A DNA stretch of 64,000 nucleotides from Bordetella parapertussis (lineage in GTDB: Bacteria; Pseudomonadota; Gammaproteobacteria; Burkholderiales; Burkholderiaceae_C), in assembly GCA_945878065.1 (NCBI GenBank), contig CAMDXA010000007.1:1-64000 (forward strand), read 5' to 3'. The notes beneath the pieces were generated by a model, which saw nothing but the letters and a program-made list of their open reading frames with translations, did not search any database and was not told the origin of the DNA. This document shows, piece after piece, positions 7,038 through 17,347 of the stretch. How positions within the stretch are numbered: position 1 is the first letter of the stretch; every line of letters starts with the position of its first letter. Position numbers and translations under genes: made by a program.

Positions 7038-8420
7038 TTAAAGAAGTACCCGGCGGAAGTCGGCCAGGATATGTCCGAGGTGTGCGTTGAACCGAGCAGC
7101 AGCCGCGCCGTCAATCACGCGGTGGTCCCATGCCAATGACAAAGGCAGCATCAGGCGCGGCACAAATTCTTTGCCGTTCCATTTGGGCTCCATCTGGCTT
7201 TTGCACACACCGAGGATGGCGACTTCAGGCGCATTGATGATGGGCGTGAAATACCGCCCGCCTATGCCGCCCAAACTGGAAATGGTGAATGTTGCACCGC
7301 TCATTTCAGCGGGACTGAGTTTGCCTTCGCGGGCTTTTTTGGCCAACTCACCCATCTCTGAGCTGATTTGCAATATGCCTTTTTTGTCGGCGTCTTTGAG
7401 CACCGGCACCATCAAACCATTCGGCGTGTCTGCGGCAAAACCTATGTGCCAGTAATGTTTGTGAACCAGCGCATCGCCATCCAGCGAACTGTTGAATTGC
7501 GGGTATTTTTGCAAAGCACTGACGCAGGCTTTGATGAGGAAAGCTAGCATGGTCACCTTAACGCTTACGTTAATTCCAGCTTTCGCCGCCTTCTCATTCT
7601 CTTGGTTGGTCAACACGCGAAACGCTTCAAGCTCTGTGATGTCTGCATCGTCATGGTTGGTGACGGCAGGAATCATCACCGCGTTGCGCAGCAAATTGGC
7701 ACCGCTGATTTTTTGTATGCGACCCAACTCTTTGCGCTCGATCGGGCCGAATTTGGCGAAGTCCACTTTCGGCCAAGGTATCAAGCCCAGACCCGCGCCC
7801 TCGCCTGCGGGCGCTTTGGCGGCTTGCGCTTGTGTGCGTGTTTCGCCCGTCATCACAGCGCGGCTGAAAGATTGGATGTCTTCCGCAGAGATGCGACCCT
7901 TGGGCCCGCTGCCTTTGACTTCATTCAATGGCACGCCAAGCTCACGTGCAAATTTACGCACAGACGGAGACGCATGCGGTAAATCGCCGGACAGCGAAGT
8001 GGCGGGATGGTGCGCAGGTGCAGCAACTGCGACCACAGCAGGAGAAGCCACTGGCGCAGCACTGACAGCGGCAACAGCAACCGGCGGCGCGGCAACCACA
8101 GGCGCACTCGCAACTACCGGTGCAACAGCCGCAGCAGCAACAGGCGCAGCAACTGCTGGTGTTGCTGCAACAGCAGCGGTATCAGACGTTTCCAATTTCA
8201 AAACCACCGAACCTTGCTTGACCTTGTCGCCCAGCTTGACTTGCATTTCCTTGACCACACCTGCGTGGGAAGAAGGAATTTCCATCGAGGCTTTGTCGGA
8301 CTCGACGGTGATCAACGACTGCTCGGCGCGAACTTTGTCACCGGCCTTGACCAGTAATTCGATGACGGCGACTTCGTCGAAGTCGCCGATATCGGGAATA
8401 GTGACATCAATGATTGCCAT
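7038..8420 (-). CDS. aceF: Pyruvate dehydrogenase E2, dihydrolipoamide acetyltransferase
   Basis: E2 core of the pyruvate dehydrogenase complex, 460 residues. A single lipoyl domain (K43 in [15 protein letters not shown]) is followed by an Ala/Pro/Val-rich flexible linker (about 80-145). The peripheral subunit-binding domain is at about 150-190 (SPSVRKFARELG, GPKGRISAEDI). The catalytic acyltransferase domain carries the active-site DHRVIDGAAAARF near residue 430. It transfers acetyl from E1 to CoA. The lipoyl domain is close in sequence to that of LpdA, suggesting domain duplication within the operon. It is preceded by aceE with a 17-base gap. Confidence 0.95.
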   Translation of the reverse strand: MAIIDVTIPDIGDFDEVAVIELLVKAGDKVRAEQSLITVESDKASMEIPSSHAGVVKEMQVKLGDKVKQGSVVLKLETSDTAAVAATPAVAAPVAAAAVAPVVASAPVVAAPPVAVAAVSAAPVASPAVVAVAAPAHHPATSLSGDLPHASPSVRKFARELGVPLNEVKGSGPKGRISAEDIQSFSRAVMTGETRTQAQAAKAPAGEGAGLGLIPWPKVDFAKFGPIERKELGRIQKISGANLLRNAVMIPAVTNHDDADITELEAFRVLTNQENEKAAKAGINVSVKVTMLAFLIKACVSALQKYPQFNSSLDGDALVHKHYWHIGFAADTPNGLMVPVLKDADKKGILQISSEMGELAKKAREGKLSPAEMSGATFTISSLGGIGGRYFTPIINAPEVAILGVCKSQMEPKWNGKEFVPRLMLPLSLAWDHRVIDGAAAARFNAHLGHILADFRRVLL

Positions 8421-8437
8421 GCTTGTGTCCTCTTGCT

Positions 8438-11149
8438 TTAGGCGTTCAGCGGATTGATTTTGTCCGCCGACAGTTTGTATTGTTGAATGGCCTTGGCCAC
8501 AGTAGCCACTGGCACCACACCTTCTTCGCTAAGCGCTTTCAATGCGGCCACCACAATGTAATGACGGTTGATCTCAAAATGCTCGCGCAATTTGCTGCGG
8601 AAATCTGAACGCCCGAAACCATCCGTGCCCAGCACCTTGTAGCTGCGGCCTGCCGGAATGTAAGCACGGATCTGGTCGGCATAAGACTTCATGTAATCGG
8701 TGGATGCCACTACCGGGCCTTCGTGCGCACCGAGTTGCTGTGCCACAAAAGACACGCGCGGCTTGTCGGCTGGGTGCATCATGTTCCATCGCTCGGTGTC
8801 TGCACCGTCACGCGCAAGCTCATTAAAGCTGGGGCAACTCCAGACATTGGCGGCGACACCCCAATCAGTGGCCAGCAGTTCACGTGCGGCCATGGATTCA
8901 CGCAAGATACTGCCCGAACCCAACAAGTTCACGCGCGGCAATTTTTTCGCACCTTCTGCGGCCTGCAACAAATACATGCCTTGGATGATTTGCTCTTCCG
9001 AACCCGCTGTCAGGCCTGGCATGGCGTAGTTTTCATTCAACAAGGTCAGGTAATAAAACACGTTCTCTTGCTTTTCCACCATGCGCTTTAAACCGTGTTG
9101 CATGATGACCGCCACCTCGTGGGCAAATGTCGGGTCATAGCTGATGCAGTTTGGAATGGTGCCCGCCAATATGTGGCTGTGCCCGTCTTCGTGCTGCAAG
9201 CCTTCGCCGTTCAAGGTGGTGCGACCGGAAGTGCCACCCAGCAAAAAGCCACGCGCTTGCATGTCGCCCGCTGCCCAGGCCAGATCGCCAATGCGCTGGA
9301 ACCCGAACATGGAGTAATACACGTAGAACGGAATCATGATGCGGTTGTTCGTCGAGTACGACGTCGCCGCCGCAATCCAACTGCTCATGCCACCGGCTTC
9401 GTTGATACCTTCTTGCAATATCTGACCGGCTTTGTCTTCTTTGTAGAACATCACCTGGTCTTTGTCTACCGGTGTGTAAAGCTGACCATCCGGGTTGTAA
9501 ATGCCGATCTGGCGGAACAAGCCTTCCATGCCAAAGGTACGCGCCTCATCAACCAATATAGGAACCACGCGTTTGCCAAGCGCCTGATCGCGCAGCAGTT
9601 GCGTCAGAAAACGCACATAGGCTTGGGTGGTGGAAATCTCACGGCCTTCAGCCGTGGCTTCTGTGATGGGCTTGAAAACATCCAGACTGGGCACAGTGAA
9701 ATGTTCATCCGCCTTGGTGCGGCGATGCGGCAAGTAACCGCCGAGTGCCGCGCGGCGCTCGTGCAAATAGCGCATCTCAGGCGTGTCATCCGCCGGTTTG
9801 TAAAACGGCAGTTTGGACAACTCGCTGTCGGGAATCGGAATATTGAAGCGGTCGCGAAATGCTTTGATGTCTTCGTCGGTCAGCTTCTTGGTTTGGTGAA
9901 CTGTGTTCTTGCCTTCGCCGGATGTGCCCATGCCAAAGCCTTTAACGGTCTTGATCAACAACACGGTCGGCTGGCCTTTGTGTTTGACGGCAGCAGCGTA
10001 GGCCGCGTACACCTTTTGCGGATCGTGGCCGCCGCGACGTAAATTCCAAATATCGTCATCGCTCAGCTTGGCGACCATCTCTAAGGTACGCGGATCGCGA
10101 CCGAAGAAATGCTTGCGAACATAAGCGCCGTCGTTGGCTTTGAAGGCTTGGTAGTCACCATCCACCGTTTCCATCATGATGCGACGCAACGCGCCGTCTT
10201 TGTCGCGTGCAATCAGCGGGTCCCAGTTGCTGCCCCAGATCAGCTTGAGCACATTCCAACCCGCGCCTCTGAATTCACTCTCCAACTCTTGGATGATTTT
10301 TCCGTTGCCGCGCACCGGGCCGTCGAGTCGTTGCAAATTGCAGTTGATGACAAAAATCAGGTTGTCGAGTTTTTCACGCGCCGCCAAACCGATGGCACCC
10401 AATGATTCGACTTCGTCCATTTCACCGTCACCGCAAAACACCCAAACCTTGCGGTTCTCGGTATTCGCAATGCCGCGTGCATGTAAATATTTCAAAAACC
10501 GCGCTTGGTAAATCGCCATCAACGGGCCGAGGCCCATGGACACCGTGGGGAACTGCCAAAACTCAGGCATCAATTTAGGATGGGGGTAGCTGGACAAACC
10601 TTTGCCGTCCACTTCCTGGCGGAAATTCAGCAACTGCTCTTCGGTCAAACGCCCTTCCAGATAGGCTCGTGCGTACACGCCGGGAGACACGTGCCCTTGT
10701 ATGTAGAGCAAATCGCCGCCATGGTTTTCGTTTTCGGCGTGCCAGAAATGGTTAAAGCCTGCGCCGAACATGTGGGCCAGCGAAGCGAATGATCCGATAT
10801 GGCCGCCGAGGTCACCGCCATCAGCCGGGTTGTGGCGATTGGCCTTAACGACCATCGCCATCGCGTTCCAGCGCATGTAAGCCCGCAAACGCTCTTCAAT
10901 TTCTATATTACCCGGACACCGTTCTTCTTGGTCTGGCTCCAAGGTATTGACATAACCGGTGTTGGCCGAGAACGGCATGTCGATGCTGTTTTCTCTGGCG
11001 TGCTCAAGCAGTTGCTCTAATAAAAAATGGGCCCGCTCTGGGCCTTCGGTCGCGATGACTGCAGACAGTGCATCCATCCATTCGCGAGTTTCTTGGGAGT
11101 CGCTGTCGTTCGATGCAAACGTGTGCAAACTGTCGGGCAATGCAGACAT
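8438..11149 (-). CDS. aceE: Pyruvate dehydrogenase E1, homodimeric type
   Basis: Thiamine-diphosphate-dependent E1 that decarboxylates pyruvate and acetylates E2. Length 903 residues is normal for the homodimeric type. The TPP-binding region contains GDGEMDEVESLGAIGLAARE and INCNLQRLDGPVRGNG; the N-terminal region reads EIEERLRAYMRWNAMAMVVK. ATG 11149 is chosen because GGAG lies eight bases upstream; the frame extends 17 codons further without support. It leads the aceE-aceF-lpdA operon and is divergent from a sensor kinase gene. A second, non-identical E1 gene lies at 44638-47238. Confidence 0.96.
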   Translation of the reverse strand: MSALPDSLHTFASNDSDSQETREWMDALSAVIATEGPERAHFLLEQLLEHARENSIDMPFSANTGYVNTLEPDQEERCPGNIEIEERLRAYMRWNAMAMVVKANRHNPADGGDLGGHIGSFASLAHMFGAGFNHFWHAENENHGGDLLYIQGHVSPGVYARAYLEGRLTEEQLLNFRQEVDGKGLSSYPHPKLMPEFWQFPTVSMGLGPLMAIYQARFLKYLHARGIANTENRKVWVFCGDGEMDEVESLGAIGLAAREKLDNLIFVINCNLQRLDGPVRGNGKIIQELESEFRGAGWNVLKLIWGSNWDPLIARDKDGALRRIMMETVDGDYQAFKANDGAYVRKHFFGRDPRTLEMVAKLSDDDIWNLRRGGHDPQKVYAAYAAAVKHKGQPTVLLIKTVKGFGMGTSGEGKNTVHQTKKLTDEDIKAFRDRFNIPIPDSELSKLPFYKPADDTPEMRYLHERRAALGGYLPHRRTKADEHFTVPSLDVFKPITEATAEGREISTTQAYVRFLTQLLRDQALGKRVVPILVDEARTFGMEGLFRQIGIYNPDGQLYTPVDKDQVMFYKEDKAGQILQEGINEAGGMSSWIAAATSYSTNNRIMIPFYVYYSMFGFQRIGDLAWAAGDMQARGFLLGGTSGRTTLNGEGLQHEDGHSHILAGTIPNCISYDPTFAHEVAVIMQHGLKRMVEKQENVFYYLTLLNENYAMPGLTAGSEEQIIQGMYLLQAAEGAKKLPRVNLLGSGSILRESMAARELLATDWGVAANVWSCPSFNELARDGADTERWNMMHPADKPRVSFVAQQLGAHEGPVVASTDYMKSYADQIRAYIPAGRSYKVLGTDGFGRSDFRSKLREHFEINRHYIVVAALKALSEEGVVPVATVAKAIQQYKLSADKINPLNA

Positions 11150-11187
11150 GTTGGTCTCCTTGATTTGGCCTGATCTTGAGCACTGGC

Positions 11188-11216
11188 GGGATAGTCGCAT
11201 TTTGACATAATTTCAA
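11188..11216 (-). promoter_or_regulatory. Candidate sigma-70 promoter of aceE
   Basis: On the minus strand TTGAAA (11216-11211) is followed after 17 bases by TATCCC (11193-11188), about 40 bases upstream of the aceE start. The spacing is optimal, but the -10 box is weak. Confidence 0.35.
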
Positions 11217-11227
11217 ATAGCGCTATT
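11216..11227. promoter_or_regulatory. Perfect 12-base palindrome in the aceE / kinase divergent region
   Basis: AATAGCGCTATT is perfectly self-complementary and touches the candidate -35 box of aceE. It differs from the known PdhR consensus. It may bind the FixJ-type regulator encoded nearby or another repressor; nothing in the sequence decides this. Confidence 0.4.
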
Positions 11228-11285
11228 GATTTTCATGTAGTGAAATCAAATAACCCCTCCAAATGGCTTGACCTAAACTCATGCC

Positions 11286-13790
11286 GTGATAAACACCAAA
11301 TTTCTCAAGCCAGTGACCTCGCGTTGGGTGACTTGGTGGAAGCGACTCAGCCCGAGCAGACAAGACCGGGTGGCCATGATTGCGCCTGTGGCAGCGGTGG
11401 GGATATTTTTATTAACCATCGTCAGCAGCGTTGGCTATTTGCGCATTGAAGAAAGAGAGCGCGAGCAAGAAAGCGTGCAACGCGACTTGGAATATGCCAA
11501 CCAGAAAATGCGCCTGCACTTGTTGGAGCAACAAGAGCAGATGCTGCGTCTGGCGCGGGAAGTGGGCAACGATAAGTACACCGGCCTTGAATTTGCCTCG
11601 TTCGCCATGGACTTGGTCAAGCAATACCCGGAACTCGCCAGCATCAGCTGGATCGATCAGTTTCGACACACACGTTCAAGTTACGCATCAGGGTCTGCCC
11701 AATGGCAACCGTTTCAACGCAACAACGATTTATTGGACGATCCACAAACCAGTGAATCTTTTTTGATTTCCAAGGAAATTCGTCGCTCCATTTATTCGCC
11801 ACCGATCATGTACAAGCTGGACGACGGTTCGGGTTTGCAAGAACCGCATATGCAGCTGCACATTCCTATTTTCAGCAATGAAAACTTCAAAGGTATCGTG
11901 CTGGTTGATTACAACCTGGAAAATTTGCTGAGGTTTGCGGTTCCCACGGAAGTGACGGCCAGACACGCGGTGGCCTTGGTTGATGCAGAAAATAATTTAC
12001 TCGCAGGTCAAAGCATCAAGCCGCGCAGCGGTGTGTTTGACTATGCGCCTTGGGAAAGCAAAGCTTACGAATACAGCCTACCGGTCTCCACCGTCGGCAA
12101 CAGTTTGCAATTGCGCGCCCAAGCCTACCGGACTTCGCAAGTTCTGATTGGCAGCGGTTTGTTTTGGTTGGTGCTGCTGCTCAGTGGCATGACCACTTGG
12201 ATGTTGATTGGCACTTGGCGTCACACCCGCCGCCGGCTGCAAGCGCAAGAAGCCTTGGTGGCCGAAACTAATTTTCGCCGCGCGATGGAGAACTCCATCC
12301 TGACCGGCATGCGGGCAATGGACATGAACGGACGCATCACGTATGTGAACGCCGCTTTTTGTCAAATGACTGGGTGGACCGACAAAGAATTGGTGGGCTT
12401 GCGCTCGCCGTTTCCCTATTGGCCAGAGGAAAACCATCAAATGATGCACTCCAAGCTGGAGGACCAACTCAGTGGCCGCACCACACTCAGCGGTTTTCAA
12501 ATCAAAGTCAAACGCAAGAACGGTACTTTTTTTGACGCCCGCCTGTATGTCTCCCCGCTGATCGATGCCTATGGACAACAAACCGGTTGGATGACATCCA
12601 TGACCGACATCACCGAACCTAACCGCATCCGTGAACAGCTGTCCGCTTCCTATGAGCGGTTCACCACGGTGTTGGAAGCTTTGGACGCATCGGTCTCGGT
12701 CACGCCACTGGGCAGCACAGAGCTTTTATTTGCCAACAAGCTATATCGCCAGTGGTTTGGTAGCCAAAGCGATGGCCATTTGAATTTGGTCACTCAAGCG
12801 GGTTTGCTCGGGGCCGACAGGTCCAGCCGGGACGAGTCAGTGGACGATTTGGTTGGCATGCCTGGCGTGACTTTGACGCAAGCCAAAACCGAGAACTCTG
12901 AAATTTATCTGTCGGGATTGAACAAATGGCTTGAAGTTCGTTCGCGGTATTTGAACTGGGTAGACGGTCGTCTGGCGCAAATGGTGATTTCCACGGACAT
13001 CACCGCCCGCAGAACTGCAGAAGAGCAATCCGCACTTCAAGCTGAACGTGCCCAATCGGCCAGTCGCTTGATCACCATGGGTGAGATGGCATCCAGCGTT
13101 GCCCATGAACTTAACCAACCCCTGACCGCCATATCCAATTACTGCAACGGCATGTTGGCTCGCTTGCAGAGCAAACAAATCAGCGAAGAAGAATTGCTCA
13201 AGGCCCTGGAAAAAACCTCACACCAAGCGCAACGCGCCGGCCAAATCATTCAACGCATTCGCAGTTTTGTCAGACGCAGTGAAACCAACCGCATATTGAC
13301 GTTGATTGCCCCGATGGTGACCGAGGCGGTGGAATTGGCTGATATTGAATTGCGCCGCCGTCAGGTGCGACTGAGTTTGTACGTGTCTGACCGCATCAAC
13401 AAAATTCTCGTGGATCCCATCTTGATTGAGCAAGTGCTGATCAATTTACTCAAAAACGCTGCCGAGGCCATTGAACATGCCAATCGCCCAGTGAATGAGC
13501 GACATGTGGAATTACAAATCGTCCCCAAAGTCGTCGAACAACAAGAAGTGGTGTTGTTTTCTGTGACCGACAGCGGTGAGGGTATGCCCTCTGAAGTGAT
13601 GGCCAGAGTGTTTGAGGCTTTTTACACCACCAAAAGCGAAGGCATGGGCATTGGCTTGAATTTATGCCGCACCATCATCGAGTCGCACCAAGGGCGTATG
13701 CATGCCGAGAACATCTACAATGGATCGGTCGTTGTGGGTTGCCGTTTTTCGTTCTGGCTGCCCGCCAACTCACCCACGATCACTGCTTGA
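11286..13790 (+). CDS. Membrane PAS-domain sensor histidine kinase
   Basis: An 834-residue kinase with GTG start. Transmembrane segment 1 lies at about 30-51 and segment 2 near 290-313 (SGLFWLVLLLSGMTTWMLIG), enclosing a roughly 240-residue periplasmic sensor region. A PAS domain (about 330-450, ITYVNAAFCQMTGWTDKELV) and a second PAS-like domain follow. The dimerisation/phosphoacceptor helix has H607 in SVAHELNQPLTAISNY, and the ATPase domain carries NLLKNAAEAIEHA and GMGIGLNLCRTIIESHQG. The HELNQPL motif and architecture resemble FixL/DctB-type kinases. It is encoded with a FixJ-type regulator 34 bases downstream. The signal it senses is not evident; the position beside aceE hints at carbon metabolism. 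Confidence 0.9.
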   Translation: MINTKFLKPVTSRWVTWWKRLSPSRQDRVAMIAPVAAVGIFLLTIVSSVGYLRIEEREREQESVQRDLEYANQKMRLHLLEQQEQMLRLAREVGNDKYTGLEFASFAMDLVKQYPELASISWIDQFRHTRSSYASGSAQWQPFQRNNDLLDDPQTSESFLISKEIRRSIYSPPIMYKLDDGSGLQEPHMQLHIPIFSNENFKGIVLVDYNLENLLRFAVPTEVTARHAVALVDAENNLLAGQSIKPRSGVFDYAPWESKAYEYSLPVSTVGNSLQLRAQAYRTSQVLIGSGLFWLVLLLSGMTTWMLIGTWRHTRRRLQAQEALVAETNFRRAMENSILTGMRAMDMNGRITYVNAAFCQMTGWTDKELVGLRSPFPYWPEENHQMMHSKLEDQLSGRTTLSGFQIKVKRKNGTFFDARLYVSPLIDAYGQQTGWMTSMTDITEPNRIREQLSASYERFTTVLEALDASVSVTPLGSTELLFANKLYRQWFGSQSDGHLNLVTQAGLLGADRSSRDESVDDLVGMPGVTLTQAKTENSEIYLSGLNKWLEVRSRYLNWVDGRLAQMVISTDITARRTAEEQSALQAERAQSASRLITMGEMASSVAHELNQPLTAISNYCNGMLARLQSKQISEEELLKALEKTSHQAQRAGQIIQRIRSFVRRSETNRILTLIAPMVTEAVELADIELRRRQVRLSLYVSDRINKILVDPILIEQVLINLLKNAAEAIEHANRPVNERHVELQIVPKVVEQQEVVLFSVTDSGEGMPSEVMARVFEAFYTTKSEGMGIGLNLCRTIIESHQGRMHAENIYNGSVVVGCRFSFWLPANSPTITA

Positions 13791-13824
13791 TATTCATATT
13801 TTTTTATCGTATTTGGAGTAACTG

Positions 13825-14451
13825 ATGAGCTTGATTCCCAAAAAAGGCAACATCTACGTGGTGGATGATGACGAAGCCGTTCGTGATTCATTGCAGTGGT
13901 TGCTCGAGGGCAAAGACTACCGGGTGCGCTGCTTTGATTCTGCAGAATCTTTTCTTAGCCGTTATGACCCGCGCGAAGTCGCATGCCTGCTGGTGGACAT
14001 TCGCATGCCGGGTATTTCTGGCCTTGAATTGCAAGACCGTCTGATCGAGCGCAAATCGCCTCTGCCGATCGTATTCATCACCGGTCACGGCGATGTGCCC
14101 ATGGCGGTCACCACCATGAAAAAGGGCGCGATGGACTTCATCCCTAAACCCTTCAAAGAAGAAGAATTGCTGGGCGTGGTCGAACGCATGCTTGACCAAG
14201 CCCGCGAAGCCTTTGCAGATTTCCAGCATGCCGCCAACAGAGATGCACTCATGGGGAAACTCACTGCGCGTGAATCGCAAGTACTCGAGCGCATCGTCGC
14301 AGGTCGCTTGAACAAACAAATCGCTGATGATCTGGGCATCAGCATTAAAACGGTGGAAGCGCACCGCGCCAACATCATGGAAAAACTCAACGCCAACACC
14401 GTGGCTGATTTGCTCAAAATCGCCTTGGGGCCCAACTCTACAAAGGCCTGA
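13825..14451 (+). CDS. FixJ/TtrR-type response regulator (REC + LuxR HTH)
   Basis: A 208-residue two-domain regulator. The receiver domain has the acidic pocket DDDE at 14-17, phosphoacceptor D58 in LLVDIRMPG, the switch threonine T86 (FITGHGDVP) and conserved K108 (FIPKPF). The C-terminal LuxR/GerE HTH contains LTARESQVLERIVAGRLNKQ and SIKTVEAHRANIMEKL. It is almost surely phosphorylated by the upstream PAS kinase and activates transcription. It sits three bases before folD, so the sensor pair is transcribed into metabolic genes. Targets are unknown. Confidence 0.93.
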   Translation: MSLIPKKGNIYVVDDDEAVRDSLQWLLEGKDYRVRCFDSAESFLSRYDPREVACLLVDIRMPGISGLELQDRLIERKSPLPIVFITGHGDVPMAVTTMKKGAMDFIPKPFKEEELLGVVERMLDQAREAFADFQHAANRDALMGKLTARESQVLERIVAGRLNKQIADDLGISIKTVEAHRANIMEKLNANTVADLLKIALGPNSTKA

Positions 14452-14454
14452 AAC

Positions 14455-15309
14455 ATGACAGCTTCCATCATCGACGGCAACGCCCTCTCAGCTCTTTTGC
14501 GTCAACAAGTCAGCGACCAAGTCAAATCCCTTCAAACACGTGGCGTCACTGCAGGTCTTGCGGTCATTCTTGTGGGTGACAACGCTGCCAGCCAGGTCTA
14601 TGTGCGCAACAAAGTCAAAGCTTGCGAGCAAACTGGCATCCACTCATTGCTGGAAAAACACGATGCTTCCATGACAGAGGCCGAATTGCTCGCCCGGGTG
14701 CATGCCCTGAACCATGACAACAGCATTCACGGCATTTTGGTGCAGTTGCCTTTGCCAGCCCATATCAATGCGCAAAAAGTGATCGAAGCCATTGCCCCAG
14801 AAAAAGATGTGGATGGTTTTCATGTTGCCAGCGCCGGCGCACTCATGACTGGTTTGCCGGGCTACTGGCCTTGCACACCTCATGGTTGCATGAAGATGCT
14901 TGAGCACATTGGCTATTCGCTCAAAGGCAAGCATGCCGTGGTCATTGGTCGCAGCAATATTGTGGGCAAGCCCATGGCGCTGATGCTGCTCCAAGAACAC
15001 GCCACCGTCACCATTTGCCACAGCGCCACTCCCGATCTAAAAGCACATACGCTGCAAGCAGATGTCATCGTCGCTGCGGTCGGCAAGCGCAACATACTCA
15101 CGGCTGACATGGTCAAACCCGGTGCGGTGGTGATCGATGTCGGCATGAACCGAGATGACGCGGGCAAGTTGTGTGGCGATGTGGACTACGAGGGCGTCAA
15201 ACAAGTCGCCTCCCACATCACCCCTGTGCCGGGTGGCGTCGGCCCCATGACCATCACCATGCTGCTGGTCAATACCTTGGCATCTGCCGAACACCACGCT
15301 TCTTCCTGA
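14455..15309 (+). CDS. folD: Bifunctional methylenetetrahydrofolate dehydrogenase / cyclohydrolase
   Basis: A 284-residue cytosolic enzyme interconverting 5,10-methylene-, methenyl- and 10-formyl-tetrahydrofolate with NADP. Signature segments are [14 protein letters not shown] (with the catalytic lysine), the PEKDVDGFH loop, the nucleotide-binding [17 protein letters not shown] and the C-terminal [15 protein letters not shown]. Length is standard. It is tightly packed between the response regulator (3 bases) and prlC (4 bases), indicating one operon. Confidence 0.97.
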   Translation: MTASIIDGNALSALLRQQVSDQVKSLQTRGVTAGLAVILVGDNAASQVYVRNKVKACEQTGIHSLLEKHDASMTEAELLARVHALNHDNSIHGILVQLPLPAHINAQKVIEAIAPEKDVDGFHVASAGALMTGLPGYWPCTPHGCMKMLEHIGYSLKGKHAVVIGRSNIVGKPMALMLLQEHATVTICHSATPDLKAHTLQADVIVAAVGKRNILTADMVKPGAVVIDVGMNRDDAGKLCGDVDYEGVKQVASHITPVPGGVGPMTITMLLVNTLASAEHHASS

Positions 15310-15313
15310 CCGC

Positions 15314-17347
15314 ATGACAAACCCACTGCTCGACTTCTCTTCACTTCCGCTGCTTGACCGAATCACACCTGCTGACGTTGAACCGGCCATCGCGCAATTA
15401 CTGCAACAAGCAGATGCAGCTCTGCATCAAGTGACACAAGACGGCTTTCCAGCTGAATGGGTTCGTATCTCGCATGTGCTGGACACTGCCACCGAACAGC
15501 TGGGACGTGCTTGGGGTGCAGTTAGCCATTTGCAATCTGTGGCTGATACGCCAGAACTTCGTGCGGCCTACAACGCGCAACTGCCCAAAGTCACGGAATT
15601 TTGGACACGATTAGGTGCCAATGAAGCGCTCTACGCCAAATACAAAGCCATTCGCCCGGACAGTTTGAACCCGGAACAAAGCCACGCCAGAACCTTGGCA
15701 CTGCGTAACTTTGTGTTGTCGGGTGCGGAACTCAGCGGTGACGCCAAAGAGCGTTTTGCGGCGATACAAGAACGGCAGGCTGAAATCAGCCAACTGTTCA
15801 GTGAGCATGTGCTGGATGCCACTGACGCATGGTCCTTGACCATCGCAAAAGATGAGACCGCTGGTATTCCGGATGATGTGCTGGAAACGGCACATGCACT
15901 GGCCAAGGCTGAGGGGCAAACCGGCTACAAATTGACCCTGAAAATGCCTTGTTATTTGCCAGTCATGCAATATGCCCACAGCAGTACTGTTCGAGAAAAA
16001 ATGTACCGCGCGTATGCCACCCGTGCGTCTGATTTGTCCGAGCATGCGCAATTCGACAACAGCGCCTTGTTGATTGAAATACTGCAACTCAGACAGGAAG
16101 AAGCCCGACTGCTGGGTTATGACAACCATGCGCAGGTTTCTTTGGCCAGCAAAATGGCCGAGTCGCCCGAGCATGTGGTGGGTTTTTTGCGCGACTTAGC
16201 GGATCGTGCCAAGCCTTATGCCGTCAATGATCTGGCTGAAATGCGCCAATTCGCCGCCGAATATTTGCAACTGCCCAACCCTCAGGCGTGGGACTGGACT
16301 TTTGTTGGCGAAAAACTCAAACAAGCACGCTATGCTTTTAGCGATCTGGAGGTCAAAGCGTATTTCACCGCGCCCAAAGTGCTTGAAGGCTTGTTCAAAA
16401 TTGTTGAAACATTGTTCGAAGTGGCTATCCGGCAAGACAGTGCCCCCGTCTGGCACCCCGGCGTTTTGTTTTACCGGATAGAACGTCAAGGCCAATTGGT
16501 GGGCCAGTTTTATCTAGACCCGGGCGCCAGACAAGGCAAACGCGGTGGCGCTTGGATGGACGACGTACGCGCACGTTGGCTACGCCCTGACACCGGGCAT
16601 TTGCAAACGCCTGTGGCGCATTTGGTCTGCAACTTTGCAGAGGGCATCAACGGACAGCCGCCTTTGCTCACGCATGACGATGTGATCACCTTGTTTCATG
16701 AATGCGGCCATGGCCTGCACCACATGCTCACCCAAGTCAATGAGCGCGATGTTTCTGGCATCAGCGGGGTGGAATGGGACGCGGTGGAATTGCCAAGCCA
16801 GTTCATGGAAAACTTTTGTTGGGAATGGTCTGTCCTCAAACACATGACTGCGCATGTGGACACCGGCGAACCCCTGCCACGCGGGTTGTTTGACAAGATG
16901 CTGGCTGCCAAAAATTTTCAAAGCGGCTTGCAAACTTTGCGTCAAATAGAGTTTTCTCTGTTGGACATGTATTTGCACACCTTACCGGCCCAAGACATCC
17001 AAGTATTGGATGTCTTGCAACAAGTGCGTGAAGAAGTGGCGGTCATGCACCCGCCCGCGTTCAACCGAATGCCCCATTCGTTCAGCCACATATTTGCAGG
17101 TGGTTACGCTGCGGGTTACTACAGCTACAAATGGGCCGAGGTGCTGAGTGCGGATGCTTATGCTGCATTTGAGGAAACCAGTGCAGCAGACGGCCAACAC
17201 AGCGTCGAAACGGGCAGACGCTACAGGCGTGCGATTTTGGAAGCTGGCGGCAGTCGCCCCGCCATGGCATCATTCAAAGCATTTCGTGGCCGCGAGCCCA
17301 GCTTAGATGCATTGCTGCGGCACCAAGGCATGGCGCATCAGTCGTAG
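15314..17347 (+). CDS. prlC: Oligopeptidase A, M3 family metallopeptidase
   Basis: A 677-residue zinc peptidase that degrades cytosolic oligopeptides, including cleaved signal peptides. The metal site is the HExxH motif in [13 protein letters not shown] near residue 462, and the third ligand is expected in the [20 protein letters not shown] segment downstream. Further M3 features are the GGAWMDD and [18 protein letters not shown] segments. The cysteine in HECGH replaces the more common phenylalanine, a known variation in proteobacterial M3 enzymes. It ends the kinase-regulator-folD-prlC run and overlaps the end of rpiA convergently by 10 bases. Confidence 0.95.
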   Translation: MTNPLLDFSSLPLLDRITPADVEPAIAQLLQQADAALHQVTQDGFPAEWVRISHVLDTATEQLGRAWGAVSHLQSVADTPELRAAYNAQLPKVTEFWTRLGANEALYAKYKAIRPDSLNPEQSHARTLALRNFVLSGAELSGDAKERFAAIQERQAEISQLFSEHVLDATDAWSLTIAKDETAGIPDDVLETAHALAKAEGQTGYKLTLKMPCYLPVMQYAHSSTVREKMYRAYATRASDLSEHAQFDNSALLIEILQLRQEEARLLGYDNHAQVSLASKMAESPEHVVGFLRDLADRAKPYAVNDLAEMRQFAAEYLQLPNPQAWDWTFVGEKLKQARYAFSDLEVKAYFTAPKVLEGLFKIVETLFEVAIRQDSAPVWHPGVLFYRIERQGQLVGQFYLDPGARQGKRGGAWMDDVRARWLRPDTGHLQTPVAHLVCNFAEGINGQPPLLTHDDVITLFHECGHGLHHMLTQVNERDVSGISGVEWDAVELPSQFMENFCWEWSVLKHMTAHVDTGEPLPRGLFDKMLAAKNFQSGLQTLRQIEFSLLDMYLHTLPAQDIQVLDVLQQVREEVAVMHPPAFNRMPHSFSHIFAGGYAAGYYSYKWAEVLSADAYAAFEETSAADGQHSVETGRRYRRAILEAGGSRPAMASFKAFRGREPSLDALLRHQGMAHQS

